A stretch of 64,000 nt of DNA from Onchocerca lupi (taxonomy: Eukaryota > Nematoda > Chromadorea > Rhabditida > Onchocercidae). How positions within the stretch are numbered: the stretch's first letter is position 1; the number at the start of each line of letters is the position of its first letter. The stretch is taken from positions 1 through 64,000 of the forward strand of contig JAOVVO010000467.1 of the NCBI GenBank assembly GCA_028564675.1. The letters are read 5' to 3'. The translations under genes were made by a program, and so were the position numbers. The notes under the pieces were generated by a model. That model was not told the DNA's origin. It saw only the letters and a list, made by a program, of their open reading frames with translations, and searched no databases. Of the stretch, positions 50,361 to 63,395 are shown in pieces.

Positions 50361-50554
50361 TAATTTTTTTAAATCGTTTTTCACGCATATTTTACATATT
50401 TTGTTAATAAAAGTTTTAAAATGACAGGTGCAGTAATGTAATTTTATGGCTAGTTTTTGTTGTGAAAATTCATTAAATTATTAATTTAAATTTTTGTTTC
50501 TTCTACATACAACATAACATGAAAAGCAAATATGTCGTGAATCAAGCAGTTTTA

Positions 50555-50575
50555 CTATATATATATATATATATA
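50555..50575. repeat. (AT)n microsatellite
   Basis: A short AT repeat about 70 nt upstream of the TTC17 start codon. Confidence 0.75.
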
Positions 50576-50642
50576 GCTTAATGTGATTTAAAAAGAGATA
50601 TCGATTTTAAACTTGGAACTGCTTCAGACTAAGAAAAAAATA

Positions 50643-53600
50643 ATGATATTGGGTATTTGTGCCGAAACTTGCTTTTTGTTCATACTACCATTATTCTTAT
50701 ATGATGGACTATGCTTTACTCATTGGATGATTACTGATGATGGACTTATGATAAAATCTGTTGTAAGTTACTGTTATAAATTTCTTAAAATAATAACTGA
50801 TTTTAGTTACTAGAAAATTTGTGAAATGAAAATGTTACATAAAACACCAGAAGCATCAATTAAATCTGATCATTAAATATAATAAATGATTATTTATGTA
50901 AATTATAATTAAGTAATAATTAATTTATCAAATATGTTATTGAATGTGAGAATTAGAACGATTAATTGATTGGTATGATTGATTCTCTTTCTTTTCCTCT
51001 TCCCATTTTTTTAAAGTGAAGTTTCACATTTCCAAATATTTGTCAATACATTTCTGATATAATTCCTTCTACTGGATAATCTTCATTTCAAAATATTTTA
51101 AACAAAAAATTATTCCTAGAATTTGAAAGTAAAAAATGCTGAGGTCTGTGTTTTCTTATTGGGATTTAATAATCAAATTAATTGAATTATCGGATGTCAG
51201 CTGGAAATTTTTCTTTTCAGCCAGATACACCGTATCACATGGTACAGCCGCATTCATTGGTACAGTTTTTAGATCAAGGACGAAAATTGGATAGTATTGC
51301 ACACATGCGAGGTTTTATTAAAGAACATGAGGTTTGATTTTTCTCACCTGCTGAAACGAAAATAATGTCTATAAAATAGGAAGGCAATTCGAAGTATTCA
51401 ATAAATTTGGTTAACAATATTTTTCAAAAATACTTATTGCATGCTTAATTTCCAATGTAATACCTATTCAAATATAAATTAGGGAGATAATTATTTGCAG
51501 AAGAAGATCCATTTGCACGAAAATGCCGATGATCCAGAGCTCGAAACAAAAATTCGTAAAACTGATAAAGATTGTATAATGGGTGGATTTATGTCGACAA
51601 GCAAAGATGCCTTCTTGTTGGCATACACTCTTGGGAAGTTAGTTGAAGAGTAAGTGTTTTAAAGCATAGATTTAGATGATTTTTTTTATAAAGGAAAATT
51701 TGATCTATGTTTAGCTTAGTTTGTATTTACATTCTTAATTTTCCCTTTCATAATCTATGCGAGCAAAAGATATTGTAATAACTTTGTTTTGATCTAATCT
51801 ACAATGCTTGCTCATTTGGTCTTGCATCTTGCGCATCTGTATAAATTCAAACTGATTTGAGAGAAGGAAACGCCTCTGAATCTTAAGTTGAAATAGATGG
51901 ATGAACATCATGGGTTGCTGTCAACTTTTTGTTAATTGTTCAGTTAGTAAAGATTATTGGAAACTTCGAAGTGCATAAATCTCGAATTTCTTTGATTTCT
52001 TGCAACATGAAATTTTCAGCTATGAGATTTTAGCCAGTGTTAAATCCAGTGATGATAAGCAAAATCCAAAAGTGGAACCACACTGTACATATGATTTACA
52101 GTTCAGTATGTATGCTTTCGAACATTTTCCGGTATATATTAATATTATAACTAGTAATTTGTGTCTACTAACTTGTATCAAGTGATTTGCCAATAGAATT
52201 AGGATGAAAACATCAGTCATTAATTGTCTGTGCAAGTTTTTCTTTTTCGATGTAGATTTTCAGTCTGTGCAGCAGCGTGGCAAATTAAAAATCATCCCTG
52301 AGGCAGCATTTCAAAGGTTACTTCCGCTGAATTATGCAATCACTGAATTTGGCAATCATGTTGCGAAGGCATTAGAAATGGTTTTTTTTTTTTTAACTTC
52401 TTCATTAGTCTATTTTATATGAAATTGACAAAATTTTGAAGCATTTTATAGCATTTTACGTAGAATAATTTCAGAAACCAACTAATGATTCGTTTTTGCG
52501 TTTAGCAGCTCTCTATTGGAGAATTAAAGGTGATGCTCCAAAAGCTATGGAATGTTTTCGGCGTGCTCTTCACTTTACAACAAAGTAAATCATAGAATTG
52601 GATTATTCTTCCATTAATCAAATAGTGTGAAGAAATCAAAAATTTATGGAAGCCCTTTTTTATTAAAAAATTAAATGATACTAGGAGATATATTTTTTCT
52701 TTAGTTACACTAGAAACTTTCATAACTATTAGTCTTTATTTGTTTTTATTAAGCTGGATTTCCAGTGTCCGGGATTTTTTTAATTTTTTACAATAATTTT
52801 TTAGAAAATGAGAAAATACGGCGAAGAATTTATTGATCATGTTAAATAGATCTTTCTTCATACTTTTCACAAAATTTTTGAATTTCGAATTAATTTTCGA
52901 GATTTCAGTTTTCTAGAATGTTTTCTAAAATTTTGTACTTTGCAGAAAAATGCAGGCTCGTACTCAGTTTGATTTTGGAAATTTGGTACATCGCGCTGGT
53001 TATCCTTCGGATGCGATCGTTCTTTATCAGGTTTGCGTTTTCGTCTAATTGAAGATATAACCCTGAACAAACTTTATCTTAATTTATAATCTTGCTAGCT
53101 GGCATTATTGAAAATCAATGATGCTGTGATACATGTGGCTCTTGGTGACGCTTACGCACTAGTACAAAACCGATCGGAAGCAATTGAACAGTATGAAATT
53201 GCTTTTTCAATGGACCCATCAATGAAAAACGCCCAAATTAAGGTATGTTTTGAGATGCTCATCAAACTGCTATTTACTATTCTGATCAATGAATTGGATA
53301 TGGTTTTATTTCATCTTTGGGTATAATATTAGACCGGTAAGGATTTAAATTGCATTACCAACTATAAAATGAAATGGATAGAGTAGGCATTGTCAATTTT
53401 GACATCCAAATTTGGATCCTTTTATCACTTTTCATAAAATTGATGGTATGAATTGCATTCGCAGGACTAATGCAGGCCGTTGATGAGGATTTAATTTAAT
53501 GTTTATAAACAGGAAAGATTAACAATGCGAAAATTGGAAAGATTAACAATGCGAAAAAGTGAAAGAGTATTTGATTTTTTAGGCAGCGGCTCTGAAATGT

Positions 53601-56600
53601 GATCGAAAATTAATTACTGCAATGGAGGAGCAGCACAAAAATTTGCTTGATACGATTAGAGAGAAAAACATGTATAATGACAAGTATTAGAATATTTGCT
53701 TAATTCATATATTTATTTTTGATAGGATATTTCTGAAGTCATTTTTAGTCCAACGATTAATTTTGATTAATTCAAGAAGTAGAATTATTTTTTAAATTTT
53801 TTGTTTCAAAACTTTGATTTCATTTATTTTGTTTTTAAGTTATGAGGCAATCAAGAAGATGGAAGAAAGTGCAAAAGAAAATGTTGCAAATCTCGGAGAA
53901 AAAGTGCAATCTGCTTTGATTTATGATTATTTCACATATGGTAGTCTGCCCTGTAAGCTTTTTTCTTTATTTTTTTAACATGCAAAATAATCCTTCTCAA
54001 GACTTGGATTTTATAATTGATAGTTATATTTAAGGAAGATGCTCATACTACTAATAACTTCACATATTTTGTTATTGCGAATCATGCCCGAAATATGTAC
54101 GTTAATTACATTAATTCGTATATGTGTTGTAGATTCATATTGTCGTTCAGTATCATTATCAGGCCGTTTAGTAATGCAGTGTACCGTAAGTGATTGGCGT
54201 AGTTATCGAGCTGTTCGTGAAGAAAGACATCGTAAACTTGTGGCAAATTTTAAACGAAATGCAGCGAAAAATGCATGTCTTTTGAATTAGCGAAGTTTTC
54301 ACCGTAATGTTTGTGTGGTATGCTAAAGTTAAGCAAAGTTTCATGAGAAGTATTAATGGTTATAGGCTTCTTTTCACGTTTTCATTATACTACAATGTAG
54401 GTTTTTTAGGACTTCGAAAGTTTTTTCTTTTGTAACTATAATTGCTATGTATCGATAAAAAATATTTAAATCAATGTGCTTAGTTTTCTTGTTTTTTTTT
54501 TTCGATATGTGCGAAAGTTTTAACAGTTTTATAACTCATGAGTTGCTTGAGCTCAAATAAAATAAATTAATAAATAACAAAAGTTAAGTATTCGGAATGT
54601 GGAATAGACTATTATAAAAACTTTTATTTGAGGATGAGATTGTATGTATAGAAAACATATTGCAGGCACCAAAATACAATACGCAAAGCGTTGTGGAAAA
54701 TTTCAATGATTCCCATGAATTAACAGTATTTTTGGAAAAACTGGGATCCATGAAAAAAATGAATATGGATGAGCCGACTGGCAAAGCAGTTTATCCGCGA
54801 AAACTGTAAATTGTAAATCTGAAATTGAACTTTATAGGTTTTGTACAAAACTAGAATAAATGTTTTGCAATTTTCATCCCTGAAATTGTAGTTTCATAAA
54901 TTTTTGATATTGTATGAAATTTTCTTCCAGATTACCATCAACCGCTAAACTTTTGGAATATTATACAAGCAGGAATTGGCCAAACAAAACATTATGTGAA
55001 AGCAGTTATTGGCATTTTCCACTTTCATCACCAGAGTTTCTCCCGCAACTTTTCTTAAGTCCAGATAACAAAGGATTCAAGTGACTTTTCGTTATTGATC
55101 ATGATATTAAATTTTTCAGTAATAATTATTAATTGTCTTTCACTATACTTTTAAATCAGATCATCTGATTTACTTGGCAAATATCTTGGCCTAAACGATG
55201 GTGAAGAACATCCGCTACCATGGTATCCACCTGTTTGTGACATTCACATATCCGATGAACCACCATCAGCTATATTTAAAGTAATTTACAGATATGCCAT
55301 TAATTTCATGTAAAAAAATTCATTCTAACATTAGGTAGAACTAGTAGTTTTTTAGGTTAGCAATTTCGAATATCTTAACGTGATTCAAAATACTCTAGCA
55401 TGTTGAATAGTATTTTTATGCAATTTTTTTTTATGTGTGCTTCGTTTTCTTATGTTAAAGCTTATCTGAATGACACCACTTATACTAACTTTTCGAATCT
55501 ATTTCTAAGACTACAATAAATGTCAATATTGAAAAAAAATTACGACATGTAGCTAGTTATAAAAGTATAAATAGATCGTTCTATTGTATCAGCCGAAAAT
55601 TTTTCAGCTGCCTGCTGTTCGTGCAGCTGCTACGCGCGGTCCTTCGTTACAGTTCGCTGAAGATAAACTTCGAATAGTTTTTTTAAAAATTATGGATGAT
55701 AAGGTTACCGAAGCAGATATTGCGCAGCGCATCGGAACTCTTATGAAATATGTTAATTTTTTTTTCTCTTTTTTTCCGCTCCAAAGATTTATTGTTTTTT
55801 ATAGGCAGAATTGGATTTTTTTGAGTATTTGACAAGTTTGGGCTGAATAATTAGCCCTAATTTCTACTTTAACTATTCAAGTCCGGTTAAATTACAGAAA
55901 ATTGGACCACAGTGGTTAGTTTACAACTTAGCAGCTTTGTACTGGCGAATTGTTGGTGCATCGAGTGAAGCAATTACATGTCTTCGTGCTGCTTTACAAA
56001 CAGAAGTTAGGAATTTTTTCTTTTTTATTTTTTTCTTTTTTTTTTTTTTTTTGAAATTTTCTTAACTTTTCAATTTGATATAGAAACATTTGACGAGATG
56101 TCCTTGTAATTATATATGACTTGAAATTATTTCTGATTATGATTCCAAAATTCAGAATAGGTTAATTTAAATAGACTTTTTTAAATTTAAAAAAAAAATG
56201 AATTTCTTGTTAGGCTTTCCTATTTTTAGACTGTTGTATTACATCATATAAATCTAAATTTTTAGAAATGACGAATGAATTTATATAATGCCATTTATAG
56301 TTAGGTAGAATGTTTTGTAGACTGTTCATCTCTGTTTATTTCTATCTTATTTCTCATATAATCTTAATTTTTAATGTTCGCCTCTTTTTTTTCCACTTAA
56401 AAAAAATTAATCGCGTACGAAGTTAAGCATTTGAGTAACATTTGTTGTTTGTTTTTATTCATCTTTGTATCATTTCTTATTTAATTTTTTCATCATTTAC
56501 ATTGTCTTTATTCATATACTTGACACATATTTTGTTTATACTTGTTCTTCATTTTTTTTTTTTTTATTTACTTGAAGTTAAATTATGTCATAGATATTTA

Positions 56601-59600
56601 AGCTCTTATCTCAGATTGATAGATGTGAAACAGGTTTTCCTCACTTCCTTACGTTCATTATTTTCAGCCTGAACGATACGCAGATGTTGCACTGGTGCAG
56701 TTGGTGCAAATTGTCCTCCGTTCCGGTTCCAGTTATGGCAATTACCTAAATGATGCTGCTGTTTTATTGAACAGTGCCATGCATATTGATCCAAATGAGG
56801 TTTGTTTTCTTTCTTTTGTAATTTTCGAATCAAAAATCCTCCTCCTCCTCTATTTTCGAGTCAAAACTTCCAGCTATGATTCAAAATCTGTGTTTGTTTA
56901 TAACGAAAAGGAATAGCCTGTGATTTCAAACAACACTAAAAAATTCAAAGAGCACATATTTTGATTTCAAGCTGAATTAAAATTAAGAAATCAAAATCGG
57001 CCATATCAATTCCTAGATTCGAAATGACGATAAAAAATATTATGTGAGCTACACTTCATTTTACTTCGTTTTGTGTGGCGAAATCTCAGAGGAATGAAGA
57101 ACTTTTTCTTATTCTTTTTTCCTGTAGCTAGCAAATGAGGACAAAAAAAGCGTCTTATAATAGCCATACGTGCAATATATGAATTAAATATTTATTTATT
57201 TATTAGTTACTGATCATTACATGATATTAAATTCAATTCTGTTAAATTATCATATATTTTATTCATGTAATGCTTCAGGAATTGAATTTAGGCCGAAAAA
57301 AATTAGCATATTTAATAATATTTGTAGTCTAATATTTTAAGATTTTTTTTTTTTTAATTTGACTGTAGAAAATTTTCAGCCTATGATACATTTTTTGATG
57401 GGAATCGTAAGAATTCTGCAAAAGAAACATGTCACGGCATTAGCACATGTTCGTGCTGCAGTTATTCTGGATCCATTTTTCCAACCAGCTGTTGCCGTGC
57501 TTCGTACATTGAAATGTTTGAATAAAGTAAAGGCTTTGTTATTATTTTTATCAGATTGCTTCTCTTACTGTCGTTATACTTCACTGCATCTCAATCATAC
57601 TTTTTTTCAGTATTTTTCCCATACTTCTTGTATTTTTTTAGTAATTTTTTTTTTCTGATCAAATTGATTCAAAAAAATAAAAAAAAAAAAGAGAAAAATG
57701 GACAATGATTCTATGGAATACATATTGTCGACCGATTACTGAGGTAAAATTTTAAATGAAATGCATAAGTTGTAACAAAATGAAATAAAGTATATTGCGG
57801 AAGGAATATATCTTTATTTTTTCAGAATGAGCAAAAATCGGTTGGCGAACGATTACATTTACGTTGTTGTTCTCAAGCGGAACCGAATGTTTATTGTTTT
57901 GGTATTCGTAATAATCAATGTTTTACGATGTCCAAGAACGGTGCATTTATAGGAACAACTTGTTCCGTAAAAAACAAGGAGGAGGTCAGCTGTTGTTGTT
58001 TACTGAGATATGGCTTATGTTTTTCTCTTATATTTATTGTATATTATTTCCTAATAAAATTTTATTTGCTGTTAAATTGTAATTTGTTAAATAATATCAT
58101 TTATACAAAATAGTTTCATAGTCAAAAAAATTTGCTTACTTATATCCTAAGTTGTTTTTAATTGCCCAGCAATTAAAAAATTGAGACATATATGAAGCAG
58201 GTATATTTGGAAGTGATGTTACTCTTTTATTTCATGAAAGGAGATTTAGTCATTTTGTAGACTATACTTGCTATATAATTGATAAACAACTGAAGCAGTG
58301 GCTAGCTCAGATTTGTTGAATTGATGGTATTTATTGAAAATTCTGTTTCAGGATTCTTGCAGGCGTGCATTTTCGTTTGCACCTTTTATTTTACCGATAA
58401 ATGTAAACGGCGCGAAGGGTATGAATTATTTCGATATTACTAGGATCGATATCATTTAAAATCCAATTCTTAGCCAGTTCTTTTTGATTAGACTGGTATG
58501 AGTGAGAATAACTGAAGTGACATTATGATTCAAGCATTTCCTAATTTGAAATTCGTGAATTGATTACTGATTTCTACAAAACCTGCAAAAATTAAGAATA
58601 TGACTGGAAAATATAGAAAAAAAAGTGTTGAAACGAAATGACTTAATAAATTTGAATACAGCATTTCTATTATTGTTTGAATATCTAAACTAAAACTACG
58701 CAAAAAATTGAATTATTTTCAAATTTCTTGCGTTTAATTTTTTCCAGATTCTGATAAAAAAGTGCAGAAACAACTGATCAAACATGCAAAGATTGCTCAA
58801 CGGAAGCTAAATATCGATGTTTCTGATGAGGTATTTTTTTCCTTCCATTAGCTTTTTTCTTTTTTTTTCTTCCTAATTAGATATGTATTTATCGATATTG
58901 ACTTGCATTTTTTTCTATTGAGATTTATATGTATTACATTCCTTTTATATTGATTTTCTTATCATTTAATAGATTACATTTTTTGTAGGATTTATTGCTG
59001 GATGGTCTTGATGATAATTTTATTAATGTTATTTGTCATTCCATTCAGAGATGGAATTATATTATTGAGTAAGGAAATTTCAGATCCCTTTGGATTATGG
59101 AGCTGAAAAAAGTCTACGACAAATCCGGAAAATGACTGCCCCTTCAACAGCAAGTTTCTTCCAAGGCGAGGTTATTCGAATTTCTGATTTATTAAAGCGA
59201 CTGATTCTTGTATTTATCATAATATTATGAATTATGTCGATTTTTTTTTTTTTTTTTTTAAATCAAGCTGTGATTGATTCAAAAATTTTTTTTCTTATTC
59301 TGAAAAGAAAAATTTAAGATAAAGGCAATGCTTACATGTAATTACATAATTTAGGTCCTATTTACGAAAAACAGTGATCTAAAGGAAACGGAAATGATTG
59401 ATTCTTGGGAAATGGATGTACCTGTTGACAAAATAATTATACCAGAGGTAAGCTGACTTTGTACACAAAAGAGATTTTTATTCCTCCAAATATTTTACTT
59501 ATCTCTGCCATTTAAACATTGTTTGAGTATCTTGCTATTCGGAATCCATCTCAAGTTTAATAAGTTTTTAGATTCTTTCTATTTCTTCTAATTGTAGCTT

Positions 59601-62182
59601 TTATTATTGTCCTTCATCACTTTTTATTTTTTTTTACTTCTTTTTTTTGTACTGCAGTTCAAAATTTGTTTAAGGAGCAATTAACTTTGACGCATGTTCC
59701 TGAAAGAAGAAAAATGGTTGCTTTCGACATTCCACTTCCTCCAGTATGAGAATTTTTTTTTCATGATTTGTCAGAATTTTTAAATTATTTTTTCCTAAAC
59801 TTTCATTGGCCGTATGACTAGTTCAATCTACTTTTTACATCATTTGAAATCGTTTAAGGTCGCAGAAAAATAAAGCCATCAAGACCTATCTGAAATGAAC
59901 ACTTGCTTCACATATTATTGCAGAAATTACCGCTTCCATCTAAGGATCAAATTTCGAGTGGTATCCCTTTTGTATCACTGCCTGCACAACGTTTACCAAA
60001 TAGCAATTTTTGTGCGAATATTAAGATGGTTGGTAATTTAAATGATATGAAAAATATTTTAAATCTGTTCATTCCTACAAAATTAGCTGATGCTTATGAA
60101 ATGTTAAAAAACATTTCACTTTGCATTATTTTGTAGTAATGGTAATGACTAAGTAGACGACAGAAGCCAAATTGCATCTAAGATGGAAGTAGGCAGTTGC
60201 ATGTAGATATACTTTGTTGATATCATATTGATAGTTCCTAGTTTCAGTATGAATTTCGGCTTATCTTCGAAAAAGAAGCTTAAAGCTCCATCAAAAATGC
60301 AACTATTGTTTTTTAAGTTATTTTGAGAAAAAATAAGTTTCTGACAATAAGTTTCAAAAAATAAAATTTAGTGAATTGAATCTTGTTTTTGTTTTCTTTT
60401 AGAAGATTAAAATTCGAATTTTTTTTTTCTGAAGGGAACAGAACATAACTAATTTCCAGAGCTTAGCGGTTCTTCGAGAACAGAGCACGTCAACTTGGCT
60501 TTCCGTAACGGCCAAAGGAGTAAATCTGGAGAAATTCATTGATTTCCAGGCTCCGGTTGACTTAAGTGAGGATTTTGAGCCGGTTTGTCCAGAATTGCTG
60601 TCACCTTCACCGCTTCTTACTCTTGATCATTTACCAGCTTATCATCTTCGTTATCAGTTCATTCACTACAAACCTGAAAAAGGATTAACAGATGTATGTT
60701 TTAAATTTCCATTCTTATGTGGAAGGAATTGAAAGAAAAACATTAATGATAATTTGTTGATTAACTACATATATATTTCGTAAATTTATCTCTAGGTGCC
60801 TATCATTTTTTTTCTCGAAAGTCGATTATATTACAATCATTATTTGCTTTGTTGACAATATTTACTATAACATTGTAATTTTAAGGCTTTTTTGAAACTG
60901 GGAAAAGAAAAAGAACGAGTTGAGGTGGTTGCCAAAAGACTGAAAGATGCGATGGCATTGTCATTCGCACAGAGCACGTCTTTTTTTTTCTTGTTTTTTT
61001 CTGAAAGTTATTTTCAAGCCAACTTCATTACCTACATTTAATGTCTTTGATGCCTAATACAAATCGTAGTTAATTCTATAGTTTTCTTGAAGATTGTTAA
61101 AGCTATGAAAACAGTTTTGATATTGATTATGGAACATAAAAAAGTCAAAAAAAGTGAAGATTATAGTTTTTTCCTTAAGTCTTCTTTTTTTTCACAACTC
61201 AAGCATTACAGATATTTTTATTTCTAGATAAAGACGATGTACATTGGTCCTTATCAACTGCTTCAGCTTTGTATTGGCGTGTAAAAGGTGATGCTGTGAA
61301 TGCGCTGAAGTGTCTTAGACAATCGCTGAATTCAGCTCCGCCTGATATGAGAGTAATTTTTCCTATCACCGTGGAAAGAGAAGAATATGCTCATATAGCT
61401 CTGACTTAAGGAAAAGTATTCAAAAGAAATAATTTTGCAGATTTGAAATAAATGAAGTATCAAAATCGTTCAAAAACCATTTGTCAGAGCTTAGTATTTG
61501 CAATTCAAAGATTAAAAATATATCAGTTGCTTTATTCTTTTGTTCAGTTAAATGTGGATGAACTTTGCTTTTCAGGACGTAGCTTTAGTCAGTATGGCTA
61601 ATATATACCAGCAAGCGGGTCTTTTGCATAGTGCTTTAATTACTGGTGGTTTTGCATTGAAGATTTCACCCAAGCTCGTTGCTATACACTTCACTCTTGC
61701 TAATATTTATGTTTCATTGGTAAGTTTTTAAATTTTACTCCCTATTAATTTGCTGCGAATTTAAATATATTATCTGATAATGCTGACGAATTTTCCTGTT
61801 TTTCAATTGTTATTCAACTTTATTCTCTTAAATATGTTCTCATTTATGTTTGAACTGCATCTGCTATAATATTAATTCTAAGAACAAAGAAAGAACCCTC
61901 CCTTCATTGGTATTAATTTTGATTTTTAATTTTAAAGGTTTTAAAATTAGATAGAAAATTATTGCTATAAGTGAGAATGAAAATTATATTTAAAGAAAAC
62001 TACAAGATCGAGTTTTGAAGCATTTTGAATTTCAAGAATTTTCAATTATATTACAGGAAAAGTACCAGCATGCGTTAATGTTCTATTATTCAACCTTATC
62101 GATGCAATCCAATTTTGAACCAGCAAAGGAACGAATTCGTACGATTTACTGTTTTGGTGAAAATCCGATTGTACCGTCGTAG
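50643..62182 (+). CDS. TTC17: TTC17 orthologue, TPR protein
   Basis: Human TTC17 is a large tetratricopeptide protein linked to actin polymerisation and ciliogenesis. I find 30 exons with starts at 50643, 51221, 51501, 52020, 52264, 52475, 52946, 53099, 53583, 53840, 54133, 54666, 54931, 55160, 55608, 55898, 56668, 57380, 57826, 58352, 58748, 59084, 59355, 59675, 59924, 60460, 60886, 61228, 61576, 62057; total about 1,196 aa (human 1,141). A signal-like N-terminus leads to THWMITDDG. Three TPR regions are visible: LRLAALYWRIKGDAPKAMECF (exon 6), LAALYWRI (exon 16) and ASALYWRVKGDAVNALKCL (exon 28). STWLSVTAKG and LTLDHL (exon 26) match human STWLAVSSK and MHTLDHL. Two junctions are unclear: exon 11 (GTGGCA donor at 54240, or read-through to the stop at 54290) and exon 27 (only a GC donor at 60974 fits). 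A polyadenylation signal is at 62372-62377. Confidence 0.9.
53512..53558. repeat. Two-copy 24-nt tandem duplication
   Basis: GGAAAGATTAACAATGCGAA occurs twice in a row in the intron upstream of TTC17 exon 9. It looks like a recent slippage duplication. Confidence 0.75.
54288..54580 (+). terminator. Candidate internal 3' end within TTC17
   Basis: If the weak donor in exon 11 is not used, the frame stops at TAG 54288-54290. An AATAAA lies at 54556-54561, about 270 nt later, with more A/T-rich repeats of the signal behind it. This would give a roughly 440-aa N-terminal isoform. It is inference; both forms could exist. Confidence 0.35.
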
Positions 62183-63395
62183 TTACGAAACTGTTGAAAG
62201 TTTCTTAAACTACTATATATTCGTAGTTTTCGGAACATTCTCTCTTCCTTAGCTGGTAGTAGTAAGTGTTCCGTCTATTAATGGATTATATCATAATTTA
62301 AAAAATTGTTTTGAATCTTTTTGATTCTTTTTTTAATTTTGCTGAATTGAATTTACATAACTGGAATGTAAAATAAAAGAAAACTTGTATATATTTTAAT
62401 CTCTCTGGTTTCTTTACATAATCTATTTCTATACAAAATATGGTATTATGTAGCTTTTTGTGATAACGATGAGATGACAACAACGACGGCAGCTCTATCA
62501 AGTAAATTAATTTTCTTATACTGCAGTATATCTTGTTAGGGTCAGTAATCTCCGAAAAAGCTAATCTTTTTGCTTTTCATCGCTACTTTTTCAAAATTTT
62601 TTATTAAAATTGTTCTATTAAATTCATCGCTACTTGAATAGGATGCCGGTGATTGCTTCATTTTTATGCTCCATGATTAATTATGTCCTATTAATTAAAT
62701 TTTTCATGTAATTAATTGTTATATTCTGTGGTCATAAATAAATGTCTTTTTCACTGATCTATCGTTCTAACAAATACTGTGTTATATTTTATTCATTTAC
62801 TGAGAAATAACAAAGTATTGAGAATTTCCTTCGCTTTCAGTAGACTAATGCTGCATAATATTTTCCGATTATTATACTCATTATACGTGTATTATTTGCC
62901 TTTATTATGTTTTGCGATTATTGTATTGGTTGTGACTTTTATTTTATTGTTATTTGCTTGAAATAAACGATGATATAAATTAAGAATTGTGTAGTAATTT
63001 GAATCTTTATTTGGAATATATACCTTATTTCGTACTTCAAGAAAATTTTAATTCTGATATCTTAATATGATTATATGCTTAACCTACATTGAAATTTTTC
63101 GTAATACTTGAGAAGCCATTATTGTTTGGTTTTTGTGATTTGCTGAAAATCGTTAAGATTGGAAAATTATCAGACTATGGAGAAGGATGAACTTAGTTGA
63201 TTTATTAAGCAAGGAATAACTTAGAATTTGATTCTTGTAGGATTGAGTAATAGGAGAATGTTTGTTTTATAATGTTTGCTTTATAAGAATGTTTGTTTTA
63301 TAATTTGAAATAGTTTAATTTTTCTAATTTATTTTTATTTCAGAATAGAACTATGTAATAAATAAGCGATTAAACGGAATAATTAGCAAACAGTG
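62183..63395. other. Intergenic region after TTC17
   Basis: Contains the TTC17 3' UTR with AATAAA at 62372-62377 and the 5' leader of the next gene. No other gene is seen. Short hydrophobic frames (for example at 62779-62961) are compositional. Confidence 0.5.
63341..63395 (+). promoter_or_regulatory. Candidate spliced-leader acceptor of the last gene
   Basis: A TTTTTATTTCAG acceptor ends at 63343, 52 nt before the ATG at 63396. It may be an SL site or the end of an intron in the 5' UTR. Confidence 0.4.

Larger units (their letters stand above)
48575..50642. other. Divergent intergenic region, MED29 / TTC17
   Basis: This region lies between two divergent genes. It contains a degenerate AT-rich tandem array (about 49260-49680), a short GGAT repeat near 49795-49808 and a strongly pyrimidine-rich tract (about 49855-50360) that opens long spurious Phe/Ser/Leu frames. 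The promoters of both genes must lie here; no consensus elements were identified. Confidence 0.5.

Noticed and set aside
49828..50407. Long overlapping plus-strand frames rich in Phe, Ser, Leu and Tyr, looking like membrane proteins
   Set aside because: They come from a pyrimidine-rich low-complexity tract open in two frames at once; this is composition, not coding.
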